This document shows positions 36,436-45,593 of a stretch of 58,067 bases of DNA, one piece after another (the stretch's first letter is position 1; every line of letters begins with the position of its first letter). Both the position numbers and the translations under genes were made by a program. The notes under the pieces were generated by a model. The model ran no database searches, was not told the DNA's origin, and saw nothing but the letters and a program-made list of their open reading frames with translations. Source of the DNA: JADFRG01 sp046759305 (lineage in GTDB: Bacteria; Chloroflexota; Anaerolineae; Anaerolineales; E44-bin32). The stretch is from the NCBI GenBank assembly GCA_046759305.1, contig JBHIBY010000004.1:1-58067 (forward strand), in the 5' to 3' direction.

Positions 36436-37910
36436 TCAGCCGGGCCCCTCGGTTGGCCGGTCTGCTGCTTGTGGCAAGTTCGTTGCTACTTTCGGCCTGC
36501 TCCTCACCCGGCCCTATCCTCCCAACCTCCACACCTGAGGCGACAGTTCAGCCAGCTTCGAACGCTACCCCTCTGCCTACACGCGGCCCTCATCCTCCGG
36601 GTGAACTGGTTCCCTATCGCGCGCAGAATGGCGACACGCTGCCGGGTGTAGCGGCACACTTCAATACATCCGTCGGTGAAATTCTGGATGCCAACCTTGG
36701 GCTTTCGCCGGATACGACGACTCTTGCTCCTGGAATGGCGCTCGAAATTCCTGCCTATTATTTGCCGCTGACCGGCACCCCCTTCCAGATCATGCCTGAC
36801 AGCGAAGTCATTTACGGCCCGACCGCAAAAGACTTTGACTTCCGGCTCGAACTGCTGAGCCACCCCGGTTATGTAAAGGATGCTGCCGACTATGCATACC
36901 GAATCGATCGGCCGGCCTGGCAGGTCATCGAAATCATCGCGCGCAATTACTCGCTGAACCCTCGCTTGTTGATGGCCATTTTAGAATATGGAAGCTCCGG
37001 CCTTACCGATCCATTTCCCGACGATCAGGTAAAAAACTTCCCGGTCGGACATGTCGACGACCGGTATCGGGGATTATTTCGCCAGCTGCTCTGGGCAGCA
37101 GAACGACTAAACGATGGCTACTATGGGTGGCGGAGCGGATCGCTGCGGGAGTTTGAGACCGTAGATGGAATGCTTTACCGGCCTGATTCCTGGCAAAACG
37201 CAGGAACGGTGGCCGTGCAAATGCTTCTAGCTGGATTGCATGACTCTGATGAGTTTGAACATGCCATCGGACCCCAGGGATTCATATCCACCTTCCAGGA
37301 CCTGTGGGGAAATCCCTTTGATAGGGCGGCCGATCTCATTCCAGCTCAGCTGACTCAGCCCTCCCTGGGTCTGCCCTTTGCTCCAGATCGCATCTGGGAC
37401 TTTACTGGAGGTCCGCACTTTTCCTGGGGTACCAGCCTGCCGATGGGTGCGCTAGATTTCGCACCGCCTGCCGAAGAGACCGGATGTATACCTTCTGAGG
37501 AGTGGGTGACGGCGCCCGCCTCCGGGGTCATTATTCGAAGCGACGAGGCTATTGTTGAGCTCGACCTCGATGGAGACGGTTATGGGGGATCGGGCTGGGT
37601 ATTGTTCTTTTTCCACATGGCTGAAGACAACCGTATTGCCGAAGGAGAGCGCGTTCAGCCTGGTGATCTTCTAGGTCATCCCTCATGCGAGGGCGGGCGA
37701 TCTACCGGCACCCATTTCCACCTTGCGAGGCGCTATAACGGCGAGTGGTTCTCCGCAGCGGGCGCCGTACCGTTTGTCCTGGATGGATGGGTAGCTGATG
37801 GTGCCGACGAGCCGTACGAGGGCACACTCACCAAGGGATCCAAGGTCGTTCCCGCCTGCACCTGCTCCACCCAGGATAATCGAATCCTTTATGAGCTTCC
37901 CGAGGGATAG
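36432..37910 (+). CDS. LysM-M23 lipoprotein, paralogue 3 of 3
   Basis: 492 aa with a GTG start overlapping the stop of paralogue 2 (GTGA). Lipobox LLSAC. LysM-like domain YRAQNGDTLPGVAAHFN, middle domain with YSLNPRLLMAILEYGSSGL, and M23-like domain with GGPHFSWGTSLPMGALDFA, FFHMA (in place of the usual YLH) and THFHLA. Loop DLDGDGYGGSGW. The three genes form one translationally coupled series made by two tandem duplications, with enough divergence to suggest different substrates or sites. Confidence 0.85.
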   Translation: MISRAPRLAGLLLVASSLLLSACSSPGPILPTSTPEATVQPASNATPLPTRGPHPPGELVPYRAQNGDTLPGVAAHFNTSVGEILDANLGLSPDTTTLAPGMALEIPAYYLPLTGTPFQIMPDSEVIYGPTAKDFDFRLELLSHPGYVKDAADYAYRIDRPAWQVIEIIARNYSLNPRLLMAILEYGSSGLTDPFPDDQVKNFPVGHVDDRYRGLFRQLLWAAERLNDGYYGWRSGSLREFETVDGMLYRPDSWQNAGTVAVQMLLAGLHDSDEFEHAIGPQGFISTFQDLWGNPFDRAADLIPAQLTQPSLGLPFAPDRIWDFTGGPHFSWGTSLPMGALDFAPPAEETGCIPSEEWVTAPASGVIIRSDEAIVELDLDGDGYGGSGWVLFFFHMAEDNRIAEGERVQPGDLLGHPSCEGGRSTGTHFHLARRYNGEWFSAAGAVPFVLDGWVADGADEPYEGTLTKGSKVVPACTCSTQDNRILYELPEG

Positions 37911-37923
37911 CCGCTCCCACACT

Positions 37924-38091
37924 CGCTAATCTGATAAGAACCACGGGAGAGTAGCTGCTCAGATTTGCAGCCAGCCTTCGAAGAGCATGTCGCTGGCCAG
38001 CGATCGCTAATATGGCAAGAACCATAGCCTGATCCTGGCCAAAGCTGCTCAAATTTGCGCCGTGCTTGCGGAGCACATGGCGCTGTGCTAG
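37924..38091. repeat. Imperfect direct repeat of about 80-90 bp upstream of nusA
   Basis: Unit A (37924-38000) and unit B (38005-38091) share blocks in the same order: CGCTAAT, AAGAACCA, CTGCTCA-ATTTGC and a CATG-CGCTG block, offset by 81-90 bp with 9 extra bases in B. Unit B holds the nusA promoter. Unit A no longer has a recognisable -10 and contains the palindrome CGCTGGCCAGCG (37991-38002). Confidence 0.65.
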
Positions 38092-38094
38092 AAT
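38066..38094 (+). promoter_or_regulatory. Promoter of the nusA-infB operon
   Basis: TTGCGG (38066-38071), 17-bp spacer, then extended -10 TGCTAGAAT (38086-38094). It gives about a 120-nt leader before nusA. Confidence 0.65.
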
Positions 38095-38121
38095 GAATTT
38101 GTTCATCGCAGAGAGTCGTCG

Positions 38122-38146
38122 GAAAAGTGGGCAACCCCCACTTTTC
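38122..38146 (+). promoter_or_regulatory. Leader hairpin before nusA
   Basis: GAAAAGTGGG (38122-38131) pairs perfectly with CCCACTTTTC (38137-38146), loop CAACC. A similar AAAAGTGGG hairpin commonly stands in the leader just before rimP-nusA in other bacteria (from memory). Here rimP is absent and nusA starts about 75 nt later. It has no T run, so it is probably not a terminator. Confidence 0.6.
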
Positions 38147-38222
38147 TTCATAGATGGGCACATTGTGCATTCGTCCGGGTGCATCGCGATGAATAGAGAA
38201 TCAAAGAAGGGGTAAGTAAGAA

Positions 38223-40127
38223 ATGAAGAGCGAATTTACGCTGGCGTTCAATGAAATCACCGAGCGCTTTGGGCTCTCCGAGGATACCGTGATGGAGGCA
38301 CTCGAGGCCGCCATGGTGTCTGCCTACCGTCGATCTGTGAACGCCTCAACCGCGCAGGAGATCGAGGCCCGCGTTAGCGGAGAGACGGGCGAGGTGAGCA
38401 TTTTTGCTGAAAAAGAGATCGTCGACGAGGTCCAAAACCCGCTTACGGAAGTAACTCTCGATGGTGCGCTTCAGTATGACGAAAAAGCAGAAATGGGCGG
38501 GATGTCGCTGGTCGACTCCACACCGGAGGACTTCGGCCGAGTGGCGGCCCAGACTGCTAAACAGGTGATCCTGCAGCGATTGCGTGAGGCAGAACGCGAT
38601 GCGCAATATGACGAATACATCGAGCGCGAGGGCGACATGGTGCATGGTACCGTGCACTCAATTACCCCTCAGGCGGTTACGGTTGGCCTCGGTAGAGCGG
38701 AGGCCATACTTCCTAGAAACCAGCAAATCCCCGGCGAACGATTTCATGTTCGAGATCGCATTCGGGTCTATGTGCTCGAGGTTCGGAAGTCGTCTCGAGG
38801 ACCTGTAATCGTAGTCTCACGCACGCATCCCAACATGCTCCGTCGATTGCTGGAGATGGAAGTGCCCGAGATCAATCAGGGTCTGGTTGAGATCAAGGCC
38901 ATCGCGCGTGAAGCGGGCAAGAGAGCCAAGGTGGCGGTTGCGGCCACGCGCGACGGAGTGGATCCTGTGGGCGCGTGCGTCGGCATGCGAGGGGTGCGCA
39001 TTCAGTCCATCGTACGCGATCTAAACGACGAAAAAATCGATGTGATCGAGTGGAATCCGGATGCTGCCACGTTCATCTCGAAAGCGTTGAGCCCGGCTCG
39101 CGTATCGGGCGTTTTCCTTGACGAGGATGTGGAGCGCGGCAAGACTGCCGCGGTGGTTGTCCCGGAAGACCAGCTCAGCCTGGCAATCGGACGTGCCGGT
39201 GTGAACGCACGTCTTTCTGCGCGGCTTACGAACTGGCGTATCGACATCAAGAGCCTCGTCGAAGCAGCAACCGAATCGCTGAACCGATTAGCTACGGATG
39301 AATCCTTCGCGGAAATGGCTGAGACGGAAGCGGAAACGATGCCCCAGATAGAGATGATCCTGACTAAGAAGGAGGAGACTCGCCCGGTAACTCCTGAGGA
39401 ATACCACTTGCTGACTGATTTCGTAGTGCGGGTGGAAGAGGAGCTAATGGCGCGCCGCGATGCAGAGCGGCAGGTCTACCTCGAGAAGCTTGAGAAGGTA
39501 CGCGAGGGAATTCCCGAGGGCGCATACCATGCGACCTTGGCCGAAGCCGGAATCAGTACTCGGGTCGCTAACTTGCTCGCTGAAGCTGGATATGAGACTG
39601 CCGGACAGGCACTTGAGCAGTTGGAGATTGACGCGGATAAGATCTTAGCCCTGCAAGGCGTTGGGCCAAAGGCCATCTCGGAACTACAGGATACGCTTCC
39701 TGGATACGACTATCCCGAACCGGTCATCGAGGAAGAGCCTGTAGAAGAAGGTGAGCTGCCTCCTGAGGAAGAAGCGGAGGCGGAAGCTGAAGCTGCCGAG
39801 GAAGGCGATGCTGGAGCTGAGCCCGAAGCACCGGAGGCTGAGGTTGAAGGCGAGCTTGTAGCTGAGGCTGAGGGCGAGGCTGAAACCGAAAAAGAGGTCC
39901 AACCGATACCCATCGAGGAGGCCTTTGAGCGCGCTATCGAGGAAGTTAGCCAGGCTGTATTAGACGTAGAGGACTCTGAATTAACCGAGGCGGAGCGTGA
40001 AGCAGAACGCAAGAAGCGTAAGGAACGCTCGCGAGTAGTCGAGTATGATCCAGATCTTGGCGAGACGGTAGTGCGACACCGGAGAAAGGAAAGCCGGCGG
40101 ACCGACTGGCAGGATATTGAGGATTAG
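38223..40127 (+). CDS. nusA: Transcription termination/antitermination factor NusA
   Basis: 634 aa, about 200 longer than a minimal NusA. Order: N-terminal RNA-polymerase-binding domain (LAFNEITERFGLSEDTVMEALEAAM), S1 domain (GDMVHGTVHSITPQAVTVGLG), two KH domains (GVDPVGACVGMRGVRIQ; QLSLAIGRAGVNARL), then a helix-hairpin-helix-like region (LLAEAGYETAGQALEQL...LQGVGPKAISEL). After that comes a long Glu/Ala-rich segment (about 500-580) and a basic end. It binds elongating RNA polymerase. Its place before ylxR-infB-rbfA-truB is universal, but rimP is missing. Confidence 0.96.
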   Translation: MKSEFTLAFNEITERFGLSEDTVMEALEAAMVSAYRRSVNASTAQEIEARVSGETGEVSIFAEKEIVDEVQNPLTEVTLDGALQYDEKAEMGGMSLVDSTPEDFGRVAAQTAKQVILQRLREAERDAQYDEYIEREGDMVHGTVHSITPQAVTVGLGRAEAILPRNQQIPGERFHVRDRIRVYVLEVRKSSRGPVIVVSRTHPNMLRRLLEMEVPEINQGLVEIKAIAREAGKRAKVAVAATRDGVDPVGACVGMRGVRIQSIVRDLNDEKIDVIEWNPDAATFISKALSPARVSGVFLDEDVERGKTAAVVVPEDQLSLAIGRAGVNARLSARLTNWRIDIKSLVEAATESLNRLATDESFAEMAETEAETMPQIEMILTKKEETRPVTPEEYHLLTDFVVRVEEELMARRDAERQVYLEKLEKVREGIPEGAYHATLAEAGISTRVANLLAEAGYETAGQALEQLEIDADKILALQGVGPKAISELQDTLPGYDYPEPVIEEEPVEEGELPPEEEAEAEAEAAEEGDAGAEPEAPEAEVEGELVAEAEGEAETEKEVQPIPIEEAFERAIEEVSQAVLDVEDSELTEAEREAERKKRKERSRVVEYDPDLGETVVRHRRKESRRTDWQDIED

Positions 40128-40151
40128 GAGGAATAGTCCCACCAGGATCTG

Positions 40152-40427
40152 ATGTCGGGGAAACACGTCCCACAGAGGACCTGCGTGGGCTGCAGGGAAG
40201 TGCGTCCAAAAAGGTCCTTAATCCGCATCGTTCGTACCCCCGATGGTGTTAGGATTGATCCGACCTCGAAAGCTCCCGGCAGGGGCGCCTATTTACATGA
40301 CCGAAAGAGCTGCTGGGAAAGGGGTCTGAAAGGATCTCTCTCCAAGGCGCTACGAGTAGATATAACGATTGACGAACGAAACGAACTGATGCAGTACATG
40401 GATCAGTTGCCAGAAGCCAATGGTTGA
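40152..40427 (+). CDS. ylxR: YlxR (DUF448) RNA-binding protein
   Basis: 91 aa. It has the family hallmarks RTCVGCREVRPKRSLIRIV and GRGAYLHDRKSCWERG. YlxR is a small RNA-binding protein found between nusA and infB in many bacteria; links to RNase P and ribosome-associated RNA have been described. It lies 24 nt after nusA and before infB. Confidence 0.93.
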   Translation: MSGKHVPQRTCVGCREVRPKRSLIRIVRTPDGVRIDPTSKAPGRGAYLHDRKSCWERGLKGSLSKALRVDITIDERNELMQYMDQLPEANG

Positions 40428-40502
40428 GTACCACGCGGCAACAGGCAAGATCCCCTAGGCCGGTAGCGCGCTCTGACTCCGGCCAAGGGCTGGAGGTGCG
40501 AC

Positions 40503-42293
40503 ATGAGCGAGGATGGCCAAAACCTCATTGAAATCCCCGATACCCTAACGGTCCGCGATCTGGCGGAACGTATTGACGCGAGCCCAATCGATGTAATTAA
40601 GCATCTGATGGCCAATGGAGTCATGGCTAACATCAATCAGCAAATCGACTTCGATACCGCCGCGATTGTTATCGCGGAGTTTGGCTTTGAAGCTCAGGCG
40701 CTTGAGCCGACGGAAGCGGAGGCCTCGGAAGAAGCAGCCGAGCTTCCGCGTTGGCGGCGGATGCTTGATGACGAGGATCCGGAGAAGCTCGTGGATCGAG
40801 CTCCAGTCGTTACCATCCTGGGGCATGTTGATCATGGAAAAACCACATTGCTCGACGCAATTCGTCAAGAAGAGGTCGCGGCCGGGGAAGCAGGCGGCAT
40901 AACCCAGCATATCGGGGCTTATCAGATCGCTCACAACGGACGGCCTATCACCTTCCTGGATACGCCCGGCCACGCTGCGTTCACGGCCATGCGTGCACGG
41001 GGTGCTCAAGGCGCCGATATCGCGGTGTTGGTAGTCGCAGCGGACGATGGAGTGATGCCTCAAACACGCGAAGCACTGGCACACGCAAACGCGGCGCGCG
41101 TACCTATTGTTGTGGCCTTGAATAAGGTCGATCGACCTAACGCCAATCCGGATAAGGTGAAGCAAGAACTTGCAGATGTTGGATTGATACCCGACGAATG
41201 GGAAGGCGAGACAATGGTCGTCCCGGTTTCGGCCAAGCAGGGTTCTGGCATCGAGGATCTGTTGGAAGCCATCCTGCTGGTTGCTGACTCGACCGAGATC
41301 CGAGCGGACCCTGAAGGGAAGGTGCTCGGAACGGTAATCGAAGGCGAGTTGGATAAAACCAAAGGAGTCCTTGCGACTCTACTGGTTCAAAACGGCACGC
41401 TCCACGGTGGCGATGTTGTGATTGCTGGCAATGCGCAAGGCCGTATTCGTGCCATGTTTGACTACCAAGGAAGCGCCATTAAGGAGGCTGCACCTTCAAC
41501 ACCGGTATCAGTGTTGGGGTTGTCGGATGTGCCCCAGGCGGGCGAGCTTTTCACCCTGGTGGCATCTGAACGAGAAGCTAAAGCCATCATCAAGGCTCGC
41601 CAAGATGAAGTGACGGCAGCGCCAGGTGGCTCGGCAGCCATGACCCTGGATCAGGTTTTCGAGGCTTTCCAGGCGGGCGAAACAAAGGAATTGAGATTGG
41701 TGGTGAAGGCCGACGTACAAGGCTCGCTGGAACCGATCATTAATTCGCTGGAGGAGCTAAACGTTGCGGACATCCGGATCAACGTGCTGCACTCAGCAAC
41801 GGGCAACATAGGGGAAGACGATGTAATGCTCGCGGCAGCATCAGGAGCCATCGTGATCGGATTCAATGTGACGCCAGATCAATCGGCTCGTTTAGCTGCG
41901 GAAAAGGAAAAGGTCGACATCCGCCTGTACGACGTTATCTATCGTCTGACAGAGGACATTGAGATGGCGCTCAAAGGGATGCTGGAGCCTGAAAAGCGGG
42001 TGGTTGATCTGGGTCAGGCAGAAGTGCTGGAAATCTTCCGCATTCCGAAGGTGGGCAAGATCGCGGGCTGTCGGGTGCTCGAAGGAGAGATTCGACGTAA
42101 CGCCCGCATGCGAGTCATACGTGATGAGGAAAATCTCCATGAAGGCCCGATCGCCTCACTTAAGCATGAAAAGGAAAATGTGCGTGAGATCCGAGAGGGT
42201 TTTGAGTGTGGGATCGCCCTGAAAGGCTTCGAGGCCTTTAAGAAGGGCGACCGACTGGTAGCCTTTATTGAGGAGACTGTCGCAGTAGAATAG
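40503..42293 (+). CDS. infB: Translation initiation factor IF-2 (short form)
   Basis: 596 aa, shorter than the 700-900 usual because the long charged N-terminal region is nearly absent. A small N-domain (about 1-60, LTVRDLAERIDASPIDVIKHLM) remains. GTPase motifs: GHVDHGKT (G1), DTPGHAAF (G3) and NKVD (G4). The IF2-specific C-terminal domains include IRINVLHSATGNIGEDDVMLA and KVGKIAGCRVLEGEIRR. It places initiator tRNA on the 30S subunit. Given the number of leaderless messages suspected here, IF-2 behaviour may be of interest. Confidence 0.96.
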   Translation: MSEDGQNLIEIPDTLTVRDLAERIDASPIDVIKHLMANGVMANINQQIDFDTAAIVIAEFGFEAQALEPTEAEASEEAAELPRWRRMLDDEDPEKLVDRAPVVTILGHVDHGKTTLLDAIRQEEVAAGEAGGITQHIGAYQIAHNGRPITFLDTPGHAAFTAMRARGAQGADIAVLVVAADDGVMPQTREALAHANAARVPIVVALNKVDRPNANPDKVKQELADVGLIPDEWEGETMVVPVSAKQGSGIEDLLEAILLVADSTEIRADPEGKVLGTVIEGELDKTKGVLATLLVQNGTLHGGDVVIAGNAQGRIRAMFDYQGSAIKEAAPSTPVSVLGLSDVPQAGELFTLVASEREAKAIIKARQDEVTAAPGGSAAMTLDQVFEAFQAGETKELRLVVKADVQGSLEPIINSLEELNVADIRINVLHSATGNIGEDDVMLAAASGAIVIGFNVTPDQSARLAAEKEKVDIRLYDVIYRLTEDIEMALKGMLEPEKRVVDLGQAEVLEIFRIPKVGKIAGCRVLEGEIRRNARMRVIRDEENLHEGPIASLKHEKENVREIREGFECGIALKGFEAFKKGDRLVAFIEETVAVE

Positions 42294-42362
42294 CTCCCCG
42301 GTAGTTGCGGACGGTTCAGTTCGAGGGGGCGATGTGCTTAGCATATAAAGTGGGTTTTCGTC

Positions 42363-42797
42363 GTGCCAAGTGAGACACGCGCGCGCAGGGTCGCTGATCG
42401 GATCAACCGTGAATTGGCGATCCTGCTTCAGCGAAAAGTGGCAGATCCGCGGCTGGCGGGGCTCACGGTAACCGGAGTCGAAGTCGATCGCGAGCTAGCA
42501 TACGCCACGATTTACGTAACGGCCCTAGAAGACGAGCAGGAAGTGCTGCCCGCGCTCGAGAGTGCGCGAGGTTTCTTGCGCAAGGAGTTGACTTCAAACA
42601 TTCCCATGCGTGCCTTCCCGCAACTTCGATTTCGATGGGACTATTCTCCGGATCGGGGTGCGCGAGTGGATGAGTTGCTGGACCGCTTGCGGGAAGAACG
42701 CGAGCAGCGCGACGATCCCAACGGCGACTTACCTGACGAATCCATCAAATCATTTCCCCACGATAACGATCAGGAATTAGATACGGATGACAGCTGA
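42363..42797 (+). CDS. rbfA: Ribosome-binding factor A
   Basis: 144 aa with a GTG start. It has a typical RbfA KH-like fold: RVADRINRELAILLQRKVADPRLAGLTVTGVEVDRELAYATIYVT, and LRFRWDYSPDRGARVDELL near the end. The last 30 residues are an acidic extension. It matures the 16S rRNA 5' end in cold or fast growth. Stop and the next start overlap by 11 nt. Confidence 0.95.
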   Translation: MPSETRARRVADRINRELAILLQRKVADPRLAGLTVTGVEVDRELAYATIYVTALEDEQEVLPALESARGFLRKELTSNIPMRAFPQLRFRWDYSPDRGARVDELLDRLREEREQRDDPNGDLPDESIKSFPHDNDQELDTDDS

Positions 42798-43740
42798 GAC
42801 TCAGCGGGCAGCAAGATTCATCGCTGACTCGTCATCCATTGTGGTCATAAGCCACGAACGTCCCGATGGCGATGCAGTTGGATCTCTGCTTGCTATGACC
42901 CTAACCCTGCAAGAGATCGGGAAGGTAGCTATTCCGGTACTGAGTGAGGGCCTTCCTAAAAAGTGGCAATTTCTTCCCGGTGCCGACCAGGTACAGGCAG
43001 GGCTCCCTGAAGGCGAGTACGCGGTAATCACGGTAGACGCAGCCGATATCCGGCGCATAGGACCGTTCTCAGTCGATCGGGTGGATCTGAACATCGACCA
43101 CCATCCAAGCAACACCAGATACGGAACCCTCAATATCGTGGAGTCGGAAAAAGCCTCCACCACTGAGGTGCTGTACCGGCTTTTTCCAGAACTTGGACTG
43201 CCCATTACCATCGAAATCGCTGAGAATCTATTGCTCGGCCTCGTCACCGATACGCTTGGATTTCGTACAAGCAGTGTGAACTCCGAGGTCATGAGAACCG
43301 CGGCGGAATTGATTGACCTCGGGCCTAACATATCGGAGCTATACCGAAAAGCCCTACTTGGACGAAGCGTCGAAGCCATTCGCTACTGGGCGCTGGGCCT
43401 ATCACGCATCGATATGCGCGATGGAGTGGTTTGGGCGATATTGCGGATCGCGGATCGGGAGCAGGCCCAATATCCGGACTCCGACGATGCAGACCTCATC
43501 GATTTGTTGACTACGATCGACGGTCCACAGGTGGCAATAATCTTTGTTGAACAACCAGAAAACCAGGTAAAAATCAGTTGGAGAGCACTTCCAGGTCTCG
43601 ATGTCAGCCGACTTGCGAATGGTTTTGATGGCGGGGGCCATGCGGTTGCTGCAGGCGCAATGATTGAAGGCGAGGTTCAAGAAGTCGTTGAACGAGTGCT
43701 CGAAGCGACCTATGCCGCCATCGACGAGGCCGGTTCTTGA
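42787..43740 (+). CDS. nrnA: DHH-DHHA1 nanoRNase/pAp phosphatase (NrnA)
   Basis: 317 aa. Motifs ISHERPDGDAVGS, VDAAD and IDHHPSN of the DHH domain and GFDGGGHAVAAGAMI of DHHA1. NrnA degrades short RNA oligonucleotides and dephosphorylates pAp, a product of sulfate assimilation. It overlaps rbfA upstream and truB downstream, as in Firmicutes and Actinobacteria. Confidence 0.95.
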   Translation: MTAETQRAARFIADSSSIVVISHERPDGDAVGSLLAMTLTLQEIGKVAIPVLSEGLPKKWQFLPGADQVQAGLPEGEYAVITVDAADIRRIGPFSVDRVDLNIDHHPSNTRYGTLNIVESEKASTTEVLYRLFPELGLPITIEIAENLLLGLVTDTLGFRTSSVNSEVMRTAAELIDLGPNISELYRKALLGRSVEAIRYWALGLSRIDMRDGVVWAILRIADREQAQYPDSDDADLIDLLTTIDGPQVAIIFVEQPENQVKISWRALPGLDVSRLANGFDGGGHAVAAGAMIEGEVQEVVERVLEATYAAIDEAGS

Positions 43741-44618
43741 GCGCTTTCGGAATCATCGTCGTCGACAAACCGGAGGGACTGACATCCCACAAGATCGTCA
43801 GCATCGTGCGTCGCGGTACGGGAGTGCGCAAGGTGGGACATGCGGGAACGCTCGATCCGCGCGCATCGGGCGTGCTGGTGCTCTGCCTGGGTCCTGCCAC
43901 CCGGCTTTCGGAATACCTCTCTTCATCCAACAAGACATACGAAGCCAGAATTCGGTTTGGTGAGTCCACGGAAACATACGATTCGGAAGGAGAAACGACC
44001 AGTTCCAGCGGTGAGGTGCCAAATGAAGCGCAGATCGAAACAGTGCTGGAGAAGTACCGGGGAGAGATTCAACAAGTCCCTCCGCCTTTCAGTGCGGTCA
44101 AACTTCAGGGCAAGAAGGCTTACGAACTGGCTCGAGAAGGAAAGCCGGTTAAATTGGAATCGCGCAGTGTGACCGTCTATGAACTCACCAAGCTAGGATA
44201 TGAGCCACCAGACTTGAGCATCCGAGTCGAATGCTCGGCTGGGACCTATATTCGATCCTTGGCCCATGATCTTGGTGAGGCGCTTTCAACAGGAGCACAT
44301 TTAGCATCGCTTCGCCGTATCAAAGCTGGCCCCTTCAGTCTGGACGACGCAGTGACCTTGGAAGCAATCGAAGAGTCGATGAAGTTGGGCGAGTGGGAGA
44401 GCCTGGTGCGCCCCGCAGCGGATGCGCTTCCTGACCTCCCGGCTGTAAGGGTGGATGAACCCGAGTTAGATAGACTCCGAAACGGCTTACGAATCCCCTC
44501 CGAAGACGGAACGTCCGAAATGGCAAAGGCGGTAGCACCGGATGGGGAGCTGGTCGCGATCCTCGTGTCGGCCGATGATGGCCGAGAATGGCAGCCCCGT
44601 AAAGTTTTTCTCTCCTAG
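43737..44618 (+). CDS. truB: tRNA pseudouridine(55) synthase TruB
   Basis: 293 aa; the TTG start overlaps the nrnA stop (TTGA). The catalytic aspartate is in GHAGTLDPRASGVL. VDKPEGLTSHKIV and CSAGTYIRSLAHDLGE are also typical. It makes pseudouridine 55 in tRNA T loops, including the GGGTTCGACTCCC loop of tRNA-Leu in this window. Confidence 0.96.
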   Translation: MSAFGIIVVDKPEGLTSHKIVSIVRRGTGVRKVGHAGTLDPRASGVLVLCLGPATRLSEYLSSSNKTYEARIRFGESTETYDSEGETTSSSGEVPNEAQIETVLEKYRGEIQQVPPPFSAVKLQGKKAYELAREGKPVKLESRSVTVYELTKLGYEPPDLSIRVECSAGTYIRSLAHDLGEALSTGAHLASLRRIKAGPFSLDDAVTLEAIEESMKLGEWESLVRPAADALPDLPAVRVDEPELDRLRNGLRIPSEDGTSEMAKAVAPDGELVAILVSADDGREWQPRKVFLS

Positions 44619-45545
44619 ATGCAGCATTATCGAAAGCTCAGTGAGATTCAGCTAGAACGCAGCTCTCTGACTATCGGCGCCTTCGACGGCGTTCATCTCG
44701 GTCATCAGGAATTGTTGAAGGTGATGGGAAGCGAGGCCGAGGTACCGTTGGTAGTTCTAACCTTCTTCCCGCACCCCTCCGTTGTCTTACGGCAGCGAAC
44801 TCCCGCTTTCTATATCACCGACCCGGAAGAGAAAGCCGATTTACTGGGAGCTGCGGGAGCAGACCATGTTATTACGCAGCCCTTCGATAAGGAACTATCT
44901 AAGGTCAAGGCAGAAGAGTACCTGGATCGCCTTACCGCACGGCTAGGATTTACCGACCTGTGGGCTGGGGAGGATTTTGCGCTGGGTCATCAGCGGCGGG
45001 GCAACCGGCATTTCCTCGAGCGGGAGAGCCATGCACGCAACTTTCGCTTTCATCTCGTTCCCCCCATGATGGTGGGAGGAGAGGTTGTCAGTTCAACGCG
45101 CGTACGGGAGGCGCTTCGTTCCGGCGATGTGGCGCGTGCTGCCACTTACCTGGGTCGAGCGTTTAGGCTTCCTGGGGTGGTTCAAAAAGGTGCAGGACGC
45201 GGCAGGGAACTGGGGATCCCGACTGCCAATTTGGAAATCTGGGAGGAGCGGGCTTACCCTGCTGTGGGTGTCTATGCATGCAGGGCGGAAGTTGATGGAG
45301 AGCACAGCCTCGCGGTAACCAACATCGGCTTCCGGCCGACATTCGAGGACGAACTGCAGGGTCCGATTGTCGAGGCCCACCTGCTCGATTTTGAGGGGGA
45401 ACTTATTGGGAAGGAACTCACGCTGGAGTTTGTCGATCGACTGCGTGATGAGATGCGATTTTCCGGACCTGAGGCGCTCCTCGAGCAGATCGAGCTAGAT
45501 ATTCTTCACGCGCGCAGCTTGTTGGAAGGTGGAAAAGATGCTTAA
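44619..45545 (+). CDS. ribF: Bifunctional riboflavin kinase/FAD synthetase
   Basis: 308 aa. N-terminal adenylyltransferase domain with TIGAFDGVHLGHQELL and FFPHPS; C-terminal riboflavin kinase domain with GAGRGRELGIPTANLE and FRPTF, ending in LEFVDRLRDEMRFSG. It makes FMN and FAD. It begins immediately after the truB stop (no gap) and is the last gene of the nusA operon. Confidence 0.95.
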   Translation: MQHYRKLSEIQLERSSLTIGAFDGVHLGHQELLKVMGSEAEVPLVVLTFFPHPSVVLRQRTPAFYITDPEEKADLLGAAGADHVITQPFDKELSKVKAEEYLDRLTARLGFTDLWAGEDFALGHQRRGNRHFLERESHARNFRFHLVPPMMVGGEVVSSTRVREALRSGDVARAATYLGRAFRLPGVVQKGAGRGRELGIPTANLEIWEERAYPAVGVYACRAEVDGEHSLAVTNIGFRPTFEDELQGPIVEAHLLDFEGELIGKELTLEFVDRLRDEMRFSGPEALLEQIELDILHARSLLEGGKDA

Positions 45546-45593
45546 AATGCTCAGGAAGTTCCCCAACGACGGCTGCGCGAACTGAAGTTGTGC

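Noticed and set aside
39740..39900. GA-rich low-complexity stretch as a possible repeat element
   Set aside because: It codes for the Glu/Ala-rich extension of NusA and varies in codon use, so it is a protein feature.
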